Shown here piece after piece: positions 42,840-53,599 of a stretch of 64,000 nt of DNA. The DNA lies in NCBI GenBank assembly GCA_030374765.1, contig JARGXX010000115.1, forward strand, positions 1,589,501 through 1,653,500, written 5' to 3'. The DNA comes from Agarophyton chilense. Lineage: Eukaryota > Rhodophyta > Florideophyceae > Gracilariales > Gracilariaceae. The stretch's first letter is position 1, and each line of letters opens with the position of its first letter. The notes under the pieces were generated by a model. It had not been told where the DNA came from and ran no database searches. It saw only the letters and a program-made list of their open reading frames with translations. The position numbers and the translations under genes were made by a program.

Positions 42840-44530
42840 AGGAGTGAAATCAGCAAAGGATCTAAACGGTGAGGACACAGAACTGCAATCAGACAAACAA
42901 AAGGTACTCGATGACATTTTCAAAGCAACTGGTGGAGCACAAGTCAGTAGGGAGAAGATGGACTGCGCACCTTCGTGGATTCTTGACAAATAAGTAAAGG
43001 AGGAGATTGAGAACGCATGGAAAGGAGCGTATGTTGAAATACCAGAAGACGATGTACCTCTTGACGCAAACGTAATTAGATATCACATTTTATACAAGGT
43101 CAAATGCGAGGAGAAAGACAGAAAAAGACTTAAAGCCCGTCTGTGTCCTCATGGAAATCGTGACAGAGAAAAAGGGAACATAAGAAATGACTCCTCGAGT
43201 GCACAGTTTCATATCATACGCTTTTTGCTCTCCTTCGCCGCAATTTTGATGCTCCAAATAGGCTGCAAAGATGTTCAAAGCGCATATCTTCAAAGCGGAC
43301 CGATTACTCGCGATCTGTCTGTACGCCCGCCACATGAGTGGAAAGGAAAGCGCAATACTCTCTGGAAACTTATTTAATTTCCCTGTGGGATCAGTGAAGC
43401 AGGAAGACAATGGGCTACCGTCATCGAAACCTGGCTGACGGAAGAAGCTGGCTTTGAACGCCTTTTTGGTGTTAGCCAGTTATTCGTGAAGCGTGACAGT
43501 TTCGGAAAGATCGAGCTTTTCCTTGCGAAATTGACAGATGATCTCCTCTTTTCCGGAGCTATGGAAGTAATGAAGATATTCGCTGAAGATATTGCGAAAC
43601 GTTTTACAATTGGCAAAACCATAATTGACGACGAGATTAAATTCAACGGATCCACGATCACGCAATATGGGAACTACGACATAGTATTGGAAATGAACGA
43701 ATATCATGCATCCATCAGACCGATCAACCTTAGCAAAGGCCGGAGAAAAATGCTTAACGATGAGGCTACAGTATCGGAAAACAAGACTTACAGACGCATG
43801 GCAGGAGAGTTTATCTGGATGGGAAGTGGAACCCGACCACAAGTTTCTCCGGTTGCATCGTTCATGCAACAGCGGATTCCAAGATTGTGCGTCAGGGACA
43901 TCGTCGCATTTAACAAACGGCTCATTAACATCAAGAAACTAGAACCTACTGTTTTGTTTAAGAGGCGTCCGGGAGTAATAGTTTCAGCAGAAGTGGTTAC
44001 ATTTTCCGATGCATCATTTAACGTGACTCAAAGCCAACAGTATGGACAGACAGGAGTCGTGTCTGGAATCAGATACAATACCAAATCCGGAGACGCCACT
44101 ACATATCAATTAATTGATTGGGCTAGCGTCGAACAGCGTCGAGTATCGTACTCTTCATTCGGAGGGGAGATCCTTGCATGTACTAATGCTTATGACCGTG
44201 GATACCGATTGAAGATGACACTTTCATCGATATCATGACATGATCAGTTTAAACGCATTCTAAATGTAGATTCAAAGGGTTTATTCGACACAATCACAAC
44301 ATTATATGAGTGAAACGAATACCGACTGCGCCAGACGGTCCAACGTATCAGAGATTCTTTTGAGTCCCGCGATCTGGACGAGCTTAGATGGATACAAGGC
44401 AAAGCAAACTTGGCCAACGCTTTGACTAAACACAACCCGGAGTCACAAAAACTGTTGAATATTATTGCTAGAAGTGGTTTGCTAGAACTTCCTATTTATA
44501 GGTCGTTTGCTTTAGAAAGTGAATCATGGA
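42840..44530 (+). pseudogene. pol: Element E reverse transcriptase and RNase H
   Basis: The copia RT opens with GAYVEIPEDDVPLDANVI and YKVKCEEKDRKRLKARLCPHG. Motif A is KDVQSAYLQS with its aspartate. The YVDD box reads LTDD (KLTDDLLFSG). RNase H residues are seen in VTFSDASFN, SSFGGEILAC and LNVDSKGLFD, and the end matches IQGKANLANALTKHNP. Only a few stops (such as those in DK*VKE and LI*FP) and one near 44,236 break an otherwise continuous protein, so decay is moderate. Confidence 0.85.
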
Positions 44531-44569
44531 CATTAGTTGCTTTGTGGAAACAAAAGCAACTGGGGATTA

Positions 44570-44835
44570 TGTGAGATGTGAGAGACGTAATTAGAGAATA
44601 TAGTTAAGATTAATGCCCCTTTAAGATGCTGACACAACAGAATAGGAGGAAAGGTCGTCAAGACAAGCGCTTAGCAAAGAGCGCGAAACCAAATACAAGA
44701 AGATAGAAAAGAGAAAGGAAGGACGCTCTGGCCGAAGGAGAAGGAAGAGCGCAGGCACTTGTCCTGAACCAGCTTCTCAGAGTTCGTACAATCCACCTTG
44801 ACACGATGAGTGACGCGAACTCTAGTCGTTCTACA
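44570..44835 (+). repeat. Element E 3' LTR
   Basis: 266-bp partner of 39,027-39,292. It is preceded by a short purine run (GGGGATTA) that could serve as polypurine tract. Confidence 0.95.
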
Positions 44836-44840
44836 ACAGT

Positions 44841-46068
44841 GTGTTTCAAATAAATATCCCTTTACAAAAAACTGCGCCAAAAAGGACATTTCATGTACTG
44901 TAGAGAACATTTTCAACCAAATAAAAACCATGAAGTTCAAAATTCTGGGTCAAAAGTATATACTTTATACAATCATTTGCTCAATTATGGCTCGTGGCCC
45001 GCCTTTTACGCGTTCTGAAAAGCTGCAAATCGTGAAACTGGTGGGTCATCGTACGATTCCAGCAAATATGGCGCAAAAACTAATGTGCAGCCCACAAACA
45101 ATCAGCAACTTCATGAAAAATCTCGTTACAGACGGAACAAAACATTCAATTGGCCGACATTTGGGACTTTCTCCAGAAGATGAACGTGTAATTAAGCGAG
45201 AGCTCTTTCATAACAATCCATCTTGCGGAAAATTTGTCAAAAAAATATATTTGCCTCTTTCAAGATCTATTATATGGCTTAAAGACAACCCTCAATTTTG
45301 TTCAAGTACAAAAAAATGAGGCTTTTTTTTAAAAGATCATCACAAAAAAATCCTGTGGAATGGTGTGCTTAAAAAGCTACCTGGAAAAATAAACGGAATA
45401 ACGTTATCTTTTCTGACGGAAAAAATTCCAACCTTGATGGTCTAAATTGCTATAAACTTTAGTGGCATTATCTACGGAAAGAAAAGAAAGATTTTCTGAC
45501 GAGGCATTATGGGGGGCATCAGTCATGGTCTGGGCTGGAATCTCTACAAACGGAGCAACCGATATAGCTTTTGTTGTGATTTATATGGACTCTTAAAAGT
45601 ATGTTGTGGTTCTAGAATCTATCTGATACCTTTTGCATACTTCACGCACGGAGAAGAATTCATTTTCGGCAAGATACTGCACCTTTGCATAAGATTAATT
45701 CTATGAAACAGTGGTTTAATAGTCTGAATATGTCGGTTATGGATTAGCCTGAGCGCTCTCCTGACCTCAACGCTATCAAAAACATTTAGGTAATGTTGGC
45801 CCGAATAGATTATGGGCAAGGAAAGCAATTTGATACAGTTGTTGATTTGAAAAGTTGTATAAAAGATTATTGGGAAAATATTGACAGTAATTCTATCAAT
45901 CATTTTATAGAATCAATGCCGAAGCGTTGTTAAGCGTTATACAGGCTATGAGAGCTAAAATTAACTACTGAACTCGCGTTGGAGTAAAACTGATGCAATA
46001 AAGGTTATGTTTTTCAAACCGTGTTTTTATTTCAAAAAATTTTCACACTGACTTTGCTAGGTTCACTG
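44841..46068 (+). mobile_element. Tc1/mariner DNA transposon with decayed transposase
   Basis: The left end TA-CAGTG is split by element E (TA at 39,021-39,022, CAGT at 39,023-39,026). The right end is CACTG-TA with TA at 46,069-46,070. Without the copia the element is about 1.2 kb, normal for the family. The transposase starts MARGPPFTRSEKLQIVKL (44,987) with a helix-turn-helix region. Later frames carry VIFSDGKNSNLDG, FRQDTAPLHK and ERSPDLNAIKN. The first two catalytic Asp survive; the third position, normally Glu in NPIEN, is Lys. Frameshifts and stops make it a pseudogene. Confidence 0.85.
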
Positions 46069-46070
46069 TA

Positions 46071-48479
46071 GCCAAAATGTCAATTTTTAGAAATCTTGGG
46101 CGAGGGATAGGATTTGAAACAGACTATCTCTGTCGTGCCACGGTTTGATGAGCCAGTACAGTAGTGGGAATATTTTTAGTCGCGATTCGCGACAAACAGT
46201 CCTTTAACAGTTTCCATGTGATTTTCTGTTCGATTAGATAGCTCCCCACAACATTCTGCGCCGTTGTAGGCGTAAGGGGTAAAGCGGACCAATGAGGTGC
46301 GGTTGTAAAACCGACCAGCTTCAATAGATCTTCCACGACTAGTGTCATTACGCCCCAGTGTTTGAACTCCAAAGAGGACAACTTGGCGTCATATGAGGCC
46401 AAAATGTGTCTTAGAAAGTAACTGAAATTCATTCAAGATAGGAATTTTCAAATTTAGAACGGAAAGGAAGAAAACAAAAACGAAAACCATACATCCTTAT
46501 TGTTGACGAAAAGGCTCGGGAATCTAGTCAAACAGAGCATTAATGCTCTTCCTTAAAACGATATACTTTTGGTGTAACAAACTTAAGTAATCCCAAGAAA
46601 ATCTACAACCAATTATTTTTGGCCGCAAACGATCCAAAGAAAACATGTTGAAAGGAAATATATCTTTCAATCATCTAGTAATGCATTACTCGAATGTTGA
46701 TTCCATCAAAAGAAAAGTGCTCAGCAATATGTTCCAGTTATGCAGAGCTTGTAGATCGCATTTATTTCTTATCTACCCTATAGATGACCCCCCTCAAAGA
46801 AAAAGGCTAAGCATTATGTTTCAGTTTTGCAGAGCATATAGATACCATTTATTTCTTAATTACAAAAAAATAAAAAATGGCTTCATGTGAGGCTATCGGT
46901 CATGTAGAAACTAGTGTCTACAGGACCGTTGGCCTAATATGAGGTCAACATTCTACGGCCAAGAAATACTTTATACAGAAGAGTAATGAAAACTACGATT
47001 TATAAGCCTCGTTTTTTTGTTGATACGTAGAATCACAGCCTGTAACTCACAGAGGCCCCGACTCTCCACGCCCTGGAGTTTCAACTTCAGAAGAAACATT
47101 ACGAATCATTGACCGTTTTGTATCTCCTCCCAGGCAGTCTGTCTGCCGCAAAACCCACAAAAGGCATTGCGGTTTGCAGCAGATCGAATCATCTGACCAT
47201 CTACCAAAAATACCAATCGTCTTCATGTTAGTTGCTTTCAAAAATATCCGTTCCGACTGCTCAAAGTATTTGAAGCTCACCACGACATTGCCCCATCCAT
47301 TTGCACAGTATTAATCTCATCTGCCCTCCCAAATTCCAATGTTTGAGAAAGCATTGGCAATCTATAAATAATAGTCTCCTCTATACTTTTTATTCAGTTT
47401 CTTTTTCATAGCTACCTCGCATTCTCAATCTTAACAAATTTGTGGATATCTGTTACAACTTACAAGTCCCATTACATGCCTCAATCCAAACAACAGCGAA
47501 CAAATATGAACGAAAACATATACTTGCCCTTCACGCAGACCATGCGAAAACTCGTTTCAATAACTTTCAGTATCTAGGTCAGGTATAGACATGAAGAAAT
47601 GCAACTCAGGTAACACAACCTCCCCGTCTCAACCATCATTTCACAGAATGGAAGATTCTTTGTAGCATCACCACCAACTGCAATATTCTGACAACACATT
47701 CCCCGGCACACCTTATTTTGTGCCCATCACCGTATCAAAACATCAACTTGATGAAGCATTCTTGGTTCTAAATGCCTTTTCAGCTCCGTCTGCTCCGTCT
47801 TCAAACCATCCTTCAAACCCATCATCTGGAACCTCCACATCGGTATCCAACACTGCATGGTAAATTCAGATTCTTAGAGTGTTGTCAACCACTACTTTTA
47901 ATGTTATGGAACCAATGAAATTCCACCCTAAACCACTAGAGTTCTAGCGTTACAATAGGAACTAAACTACTAGAATTCTACTGGTTGCGTACCACTGGTT
48001 TCTCTGGAAGTAATTGTATGGAACCAACAAAAGTATTCATTGCACCAATGTGAACAGTGGAGCGGTATGAAAGCCAAGTCTCCGAGCGCAGGAAATTTGA
48101 AGGGAACGTTGCTTCTAGGCTTACCGCACCACTAAAAGGCGGTGGTGCGCTACATCGTATAGTGGTACGCAATTGTGAGAATACTGGGCCACAGCTGAGG
48201 AAGTAGTGCAACACGAACTGAAGAATGGTAGTTCGGTAAAGTGTTAATCATTGGACGCTGCTTCGAAATGTCGATCGTCTGCTAGAATATAATGATGTGT
48301 TTATTCAAGCAATGACCTCGCCAAGGCCGTGACATGCAAGTCGTAATGCGTATTTTCTTCAAGCCAGTCCCTTAAAGTTCTATAAACCAATTCGAAAACC
48401 ATTTCGGAGCAGTTCCTGGCATGTGCAAAACTTGGAATGGTGTAGACGCACAGTTCAAGGGCTCGATGAGCGTTCGGTT
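46071..48479. other. AT-rich intergenic, possible repeat remnants
   Basis: No recognised gene. A minus-strand frame at 46,124-46,432 (102 codons) is unassigned. A diverged tandem duplication of about 87 bp lies at roughly 46,700-46,873. Confidence 0.4.
46700..46873. repeat. Diverged 87-bp tandem duplication
   Basis: Two copies, offset by 87 bp, share GCTCAGCAATATG/GCTAAGCATTATG, the following CAGAGC and CATTTATTTCTTA blocks. I estimate about 80% identity by eye. Confidence 0.65.
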
Positions 48480-49670
48480 TGTCCTATGACCTTCGCGCTC
48501 TCTCCACGTGTGCGGTATATAGTGGCCGCCGTTTTTAAGCACCGTTCCGTTCCTCTCTTCACCTCTTTATGATACCGTAGCGCACCCTCGCCGTCTTTCT
48601 AATGCATTTTTCCCATACCATCATTCTCTTTCGCTGGCCATCGGTAAACGCAGGCTTCCAAATCTTGCAAAAAACGTGGTAGCGCAAAAATTGATTCCAC
48701 GATCCCTTCGCACAACTGCTCAAACACAGGAGACGCCCACATAAGAACACAGAGCCATCCTGGCATCCTCACTCCCAAATATCCTTTGTACTTACCGTAA
48801 TTGTCTAGTCACAGAAACTTCTCCTGAAAGGGAAGACCATTCCCTGGAGTACCGCTTGGAATTCGCACTTCTACTGCAGCTCAATCACTGGCCAATTCCA
48901 ATTTCTCGAAATAAATGTTCAAAACGTTCTTTGTGAGACCTGTGAGGAGGAAGCCAGGAACCGCAGCTGCACTCACACTCCAATCAAACACTGAGAACAG
49001 CACAGGACTCTTTTGTTCGGTAAGTAACGGGCTCCGGGACGCCCACAGCTTCTCGGACAACTTCACAAACGGTAGATTTTTCACGCTCTCGTGAGTGGCG
49101 CATCGAATTCCAATTCTCCTCATAATTGCACTTTCCGGCTGAGACTCTCGTATGGCGCACATCCTCTATTCGAAGCGAATATATCCCAGTCTCCTCGAGT
49201 AGGTCTCGGTGGAATACATTATCTCCACTTTTATGTCAACTTTCCTTCATTCCCACCGCTCACAACATGCAAAAGACGTCCGCCTTGTGCCCCATCACAT
49301 CAGCAGTTGCAGCAACAGCGGGGTAGTCCCCGAAGAATGCCACGGGATCTATGAAAAATCTAACGCGACGTTCGTAGGGGTCCATTCCTTGTACTCCATT
49401 CACAGCGCAGTTCACCACATCATCCAATACGAGATCCAAGGCGTCGCTACGAGTTTGCCCGTCAGGTATAATCGTAAGAACGCGGGCGGTCGCAACATAT
49501 CTTCTCGCCTCTGACGACAGACCGAGCGGCATTATGTAGCACCCCCCTACGCAACGTGAGTCGGACAGAGATTTATTTTGCTTGAAGCGATCTCCATAAA
49601 ATGCTATCCGGTTAACCAAATATATCTCTCGGTTCTTCAGATATCCCAAGTTCGTCTTTTTTCTGAGCAT
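48480..49670 (-). pseudogene. DNA-transposase remnant, large domesticated-type family
   Basis: Reading leftward, the pieces ALDLVLDDVVNCAVNGVQG, then RVRFFIDPVAFFGDYPAV, then VMGHKADVFC resemble the D-x-PA...G-H...C segment of large CACTA/Plavaka-type transposases. MRRIGIRCATHESVKNLPFVKLSE and an AVPGFLLTGLTKNVLNIYFE stretch follow. Several stops separate them. The family name is a best guess from memory; the link to the remnant at 60,440-63,100 rests on the shared motif order. Confidence 0.45.
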
Positions 49671-51804
49671 GGACTCTCTTTAAAAAGATTCCGTCCCCGA
49701 CCTCTATCTTAGAAACCTTACCACGTCTGCGGCCGCAGTCGGAGCGAATTCTACTCTCCTTCCCTGGATGTCACACGGAGACTGCAATCAGATGAGATGT
49801 TCGGATGATTGACCTCTTTCAAGGCGAACTACAGATGCGACGAGAATACAAACAGTCCCCAAAGTTCCACTGCTGCCCTCCGGCCGTTGAATCAAACAAA
49901 CATCGCCGTGCTGTACCTCCATGCTCGCCAGAGCTCCATATTCGGTAATGATGCACTGTGTGCTCCCTGCGAGCCTCCTACCACGCAAAGAAGAGGGCCC
50001 TCTATGCCTTCCTTCTCCTACAACGCGGGAAAGAGGGCCCCTTTACCCAAACCGTCCAGGGTTTCAGTCTGCGTGGAAGAAGACGACGCGCCACACGAAG
50101 CGCTTCCAAGAGTAAAAAAACGAAGACGTTACGAAATCCGGCCGGATTTCCGGGGGTTCTTGAACGATCCACGCCACTCCCGATACGTCGCTGCCAACGA
50201 AACCGTGCAATCACGGCCGTGGGATGAATAGGACATTTACGTGGTCGCCCAAGACAACCGCACAGACTAAATAGTTGTATGTAGCCCATAGCGCGAGATC
50301 TATTTGAATAGTGGCCGCACGATTCTGAACGATGGAAAAACTCTCAGTACTGATGAAGTCAGCACTAAGTCGACGGCGACGACAGTAAGTGTCGTACGGC
50401 GGTGGCGCAGATGGTGTCCAATACGACGGGCATGTATGCGCACAAAGGAACGCGCGGCGGTCGCCTGCAATTAAAAAAGGCGCCTTTTGGCGTTCCGCGC
50501 GGTGATATCTCGCGTAGAGCTTCCCTACGAGAATCATGAATGCCATTTGCGGGACGCGCACATCTAAAAACTTACTCTTTTTTTAGATTCCCTTGCCTCT
50601 ATGCGCGCATTGTCGCCGCCTTGTATCTACAAAAATGGTAATTCTTTAGGTGTGCGAAACAATTTGCCACGTGCGCACCCCTAGTTGTACGGGCAAAATT
50701 CTCTTGGGGCTTACGCTACTCCTCTACTGGCGTTTCCGTTGAAAACTCACATCCCCTATGTGCTGCTTGACATGCCAATACCCTCCGCGCTTTTCTATCT
50801 CTCCTTTTTCCCGCGCCCCCCCATCTTCCATCTTCCCAGCGCCGCTCCGTCCCTCTCTCTCCCTGCCCGTCTTAGCGCACAGCACTTAGCATGGCGTTAC
50901 GTCGCTCGTGACGCTGCTGGAAGCGCGTGCACCTACTTGCGCCTAGCACAACGCAGCCGATGCGTTTCACCTCTGCCGCCAACGCCGCTCCTCTGCCATG
51001 GCCAACACCACTACAAACATGTCACGGAGATCTGCCAAGGGCTCGAAACCAGACAGAGCTCAGATAAAACACGCTTCCGCATTTATGAGGGTGATAAAAC
51101 GTTTTCAAGACCTCATCTCTTTGCCACGATGATTGCGAAAGTCTGATATACGCTCCAGAAGCCTTAATGAACGTCGTGCTCCACCATCAACATGAGCTCC
51201 TGCCGGGAACGAACAAACTCTTTCTGGCGACGCACGTTTTTGGCCAACATGTCCTGGTCGTTTTCAGACAACACAATTGCTGGGAGGTCCTCCTCCGGAG
51301 AAAAGGCGACCGTCATTTTGATGCCAGCCACCCTAGACATGTTCACTTCAGAATCCATCACATTTTACTGCTTGTATGGAAACCATTCCACAAAAAGATA
51401 TCCCACGTTTTTGGAAAACTCGATCGGAGCCTGTTGCCAAGCTGTGTCGAGAATGTGCACCAAGGTGGTTCACCCGTAGCTCATCGCGTACAAACCGTCA
51501 TCTGCGCTGGTCGGGTGTTCCACACTCCCAATTCTTCACCTACGCCCGTACTCAATCTTTCCCTCCACACGCTTCTCATTCCGCTCTTTGGCGGGCACCA
51601 TATGCTGGAGCGATATGTAATCGTGGCCTCCAGGGACATGCTCAACCAATTATGCCGCCATGTACGGGAGCCTCTGTCCAGCTCGGTGGCTGTCTTTGCT
51701 AGCAGCAAGCCGCCTGAAAGTATCGCACCGAGCGTTCTGATTGCAGCAGTAGAAAACCCTGTGCCTGGGCACGGACGCTGCTGGCCTAAACCTGCGCTGA
51801 AACT
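49671..51804. other. Intergenic or repeat-derived, nothing firm
   Basis: It probably includes the 5' part of the transposase remnant to its left. A 216-codon plus frame (51,167-51,817) overlaps a protein-like minus fragment (51,164-51,361, AFSPEEDLPAIVLSEND), and neither is recognised. Element D begins at 51,805 within the plus frame. Confidence 0.35.
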
Positions 51805-52250
51805 TGTAACGCAATGACCGTTGGGTCAGCGTACTGGTCTCAACCTGATGTAGCGTGGTAGAGCGGGTCCTAAAGTTCGTATCCTTGACGGCGGCACTTC
51901 CAGAGTACTTGGTGCAATGAGCTGGCATTTACTGCGTAGTCCTACAGGTCGGACCTACGGAAACGATTGCTTGAAGACCAAAGGGTGGAACTAATATACC
52001 AATGGGGGTTATTTTATATCCTAACGGTGCCTACCGTACTCTAAGGGAGAAGCGTCAATCGAGCCAAATAAATATCAATGGCAAGGCGGTGGGATATCTC
52101 TGGCACTGTAATGCTTATCTATTACACTAATTAAAAAATAATAATAATCTAAATGAGTCCAGCTGAGGTCCGCCAGTCCACGTGGCTCCTGTAAGATAAC
52201 TCAGGCCCCGGAGGCTTACAGAACTCAACCGTTATCGTTGCTCCCTCACA
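51805..52250 (-). repeat. Element D 3' LTR (left copy)
   Basis: 446 bp, TGTAACGCAATG...CTCCCTCACA on the plus strand. The adjoining tatctcccttctt is the polypurine tract read on the other strand. Confidence 0.92.
51845..51896 (+). other. tRNA-like A-box/B-box core in the element D 3' LTR
   Basis: TAGCGTGGTAGAGCGGGTCC is followed by AGTTCGTATCC (B box with two changes) and CTTGACGGCGGCAC. The core is nearly identical to that of element B. Confidence 0.5.
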
Positions 52251-52755
52251 TATCTCCCTTCTTAGGATTCGACCGTCACGGCGAAGTCCAGATAGCCTCA
52301 CACCTTCCTGGGGGTCTAACTCTAATTGGACCTATGGGTGGACCTCCAATCTTGCGATTGGGGTCGGAACGTTGTGATCCTCAGCGTCTTAATGGCCTGG
52401 ACACGAGCTGTGCCGTGCCCGACATGTCGGCGTCTTATGACGAATCCGGGGGTTACTTGCTTTAGTTGCTCTCGTTACCAGTGGGCGCGACGGGGCGTCG
52501 CATCGCCACCATCCTCAAGGGTACCAGTGCGTAAGAGCTGACCCCTAGCCCCAGGTTGGCAATTAATACACCTAAGGTACTGCATGCGCACCGGAGGGGG
52601 GGGGTGGGTTCCTTGCCGCTTTTCCTATCCTTCTCTATTCCTTTGATGACCCGACGCGCGTCGTCCGTTATGAACCACGGTGCGCGCTTCGTCCATTCGG
52701 GGCCACGTCGGTCATCCTGCCCGATTCGGTTTCATCTTTCCTCCTTCCCGTCGCG

Positions 52756-52800
52756 GTATTCCTCTATTGGTCGCGCGCAATGCCGCAATCGCCTTATAAG
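52756..52800 (+). promoter_or_regulatory. CCAAT and TATA boxes of the element D antisense unit
   Basis: ATTGG (a reverse CCAAT box) near 52,766 and TTATAAG near 52,794 are about 30 bp apart. Both are conserved in element B at the equivalent place. They lie about 100 bp before a Kozak-type start, ACCATGG. Confidence 0.5.
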
Positions 52801-52893
52801 CCCGTCCGATATGCCACTCTCCCTCCGGACTCTGTCACTTCCGTCGGTTTCCCTATCCATTTCTCGGCGAACCAGCTTGTGGGAAGCGGCACC

Positions 52894-53327
52894 ATGGCTT
52901 CGAACAACCAAACGGGGAGCTCCTCTAGATACAAAGTGGCTTATGAGCGCCCAGGGGACCGCTATGACCATACCGTCAGACGAAACCCGCGGGCAGTGCG
53001 TCATGCCATTCCGCCGTACCGTTGTTATTATTGCCTCGATTGACATTCGGACAGTCCGATATGGTAAATCTCCCGCAACAGAATGCACAAATGATGTCCC
53101 AGAGGGATCCTGCCGACTTGAATGCCCGGTATGGTCTAAAGTTGAGTGACCGGGAGGCTTCCGAATGTGACAATAGTTCCTCTAGTGAATTTCCGCCGAA
53201 AAAGCGTGCTCGGCTCTCTGGGGCTGGTCCAAGTGGTCCTATTGGCTCCTTTAGTGACCGTAGTTTCGGTTACGCTCCTGCAGCTTCCAATGAGGACAAC
53301 AAAGTTACCATTGCGCCACCCCAGTGA
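52894..53327 (+). pseudogene. Antisense gene of element D, broken by one frameshift
   Basis: It reads opposite to gag-pol. ATG 52,894 sits in a perfect ACCATGG context. The first frame encodes MASNNQTGSSSRYKVAYERP and so on to 53,043, ending RCYYCLD. A second frame, open from before 53,061, continues MVNLPQQNAQMMSQRDPADL and includes a Ser/Asp patch and a nuclear-localisation-like PPKKRARL. It stops at 53,327. A single-base shift near 53,025-53,045, or a very short intron, would join the halves into a protein of about 140 residues. No known domain. Flanking CCAAT/TATA and AATAAA (53,386) make it look like a compact gene. Element B keeps its promoter and start region. Confidence 0.5.
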
Positions 53328-53385
53328 GACCTGTTTGTGTTAGGCGCGCATCCGCGAACCTTGAGGTCATGGTGTTAGTTAGTCA

Positions 53386-53391
53386 AATAAA
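53386..53391 (+). terminator. Poly(A) signal after the element D antisense gene
   Basis: AATAAA in the plus strand, about 60 bp after the antisense stop codon. Confidence 0.45.
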
Positions 53392-53599
53392 GTAATGCTT
53401 GTGCTTTCCCAAGGTCGTTCCTGTATCTCAAACGCGCGTGCTCTGGGACGGCGTCCAGCCTGGAGAGCGTTTCAGGTCCTCCTCAGGTGTCGCCTGAGGA
53501 CTGGCTTTGTTCCCTGATGTGGGCGCTCCGGCGAACCGTCGTGCTTCGGCGAACCGTCGTGTCGGGAGGCGTTTCGAGAGGCGTTTTGGTATGGTTCGG

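Larger units (their letters stand above)
39027..44835 (+). mobile_element. Element E: Ty1/copia LTR retrotransposon
   Basis: 5,809 bp, plus strand, with two 266-bp LTRs and a perfect 5-bp target duplication acagt (39,022-39,026 and 44,836-44,840). The order gag, protease, integrase, RT, RNase H is that of copia elements. Several stops and frameshifts and an inserted solo LTR (40,071-40,782) make it inactive. It landed four bases inside the left end of a Tc1/mariner transposon. The zinc finger, integrase and RT resemble the red-algal/GalEa-type copia branch as I remember it; that placement is tentative. Confidence 0.93.

Noticed and set aside
51167-51817. 216-codon plus frame next to element D
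   Set aside because: It runs into the LTR and has no family resemblance; it overlaps a more protein-like but also unassigned minus fragment.
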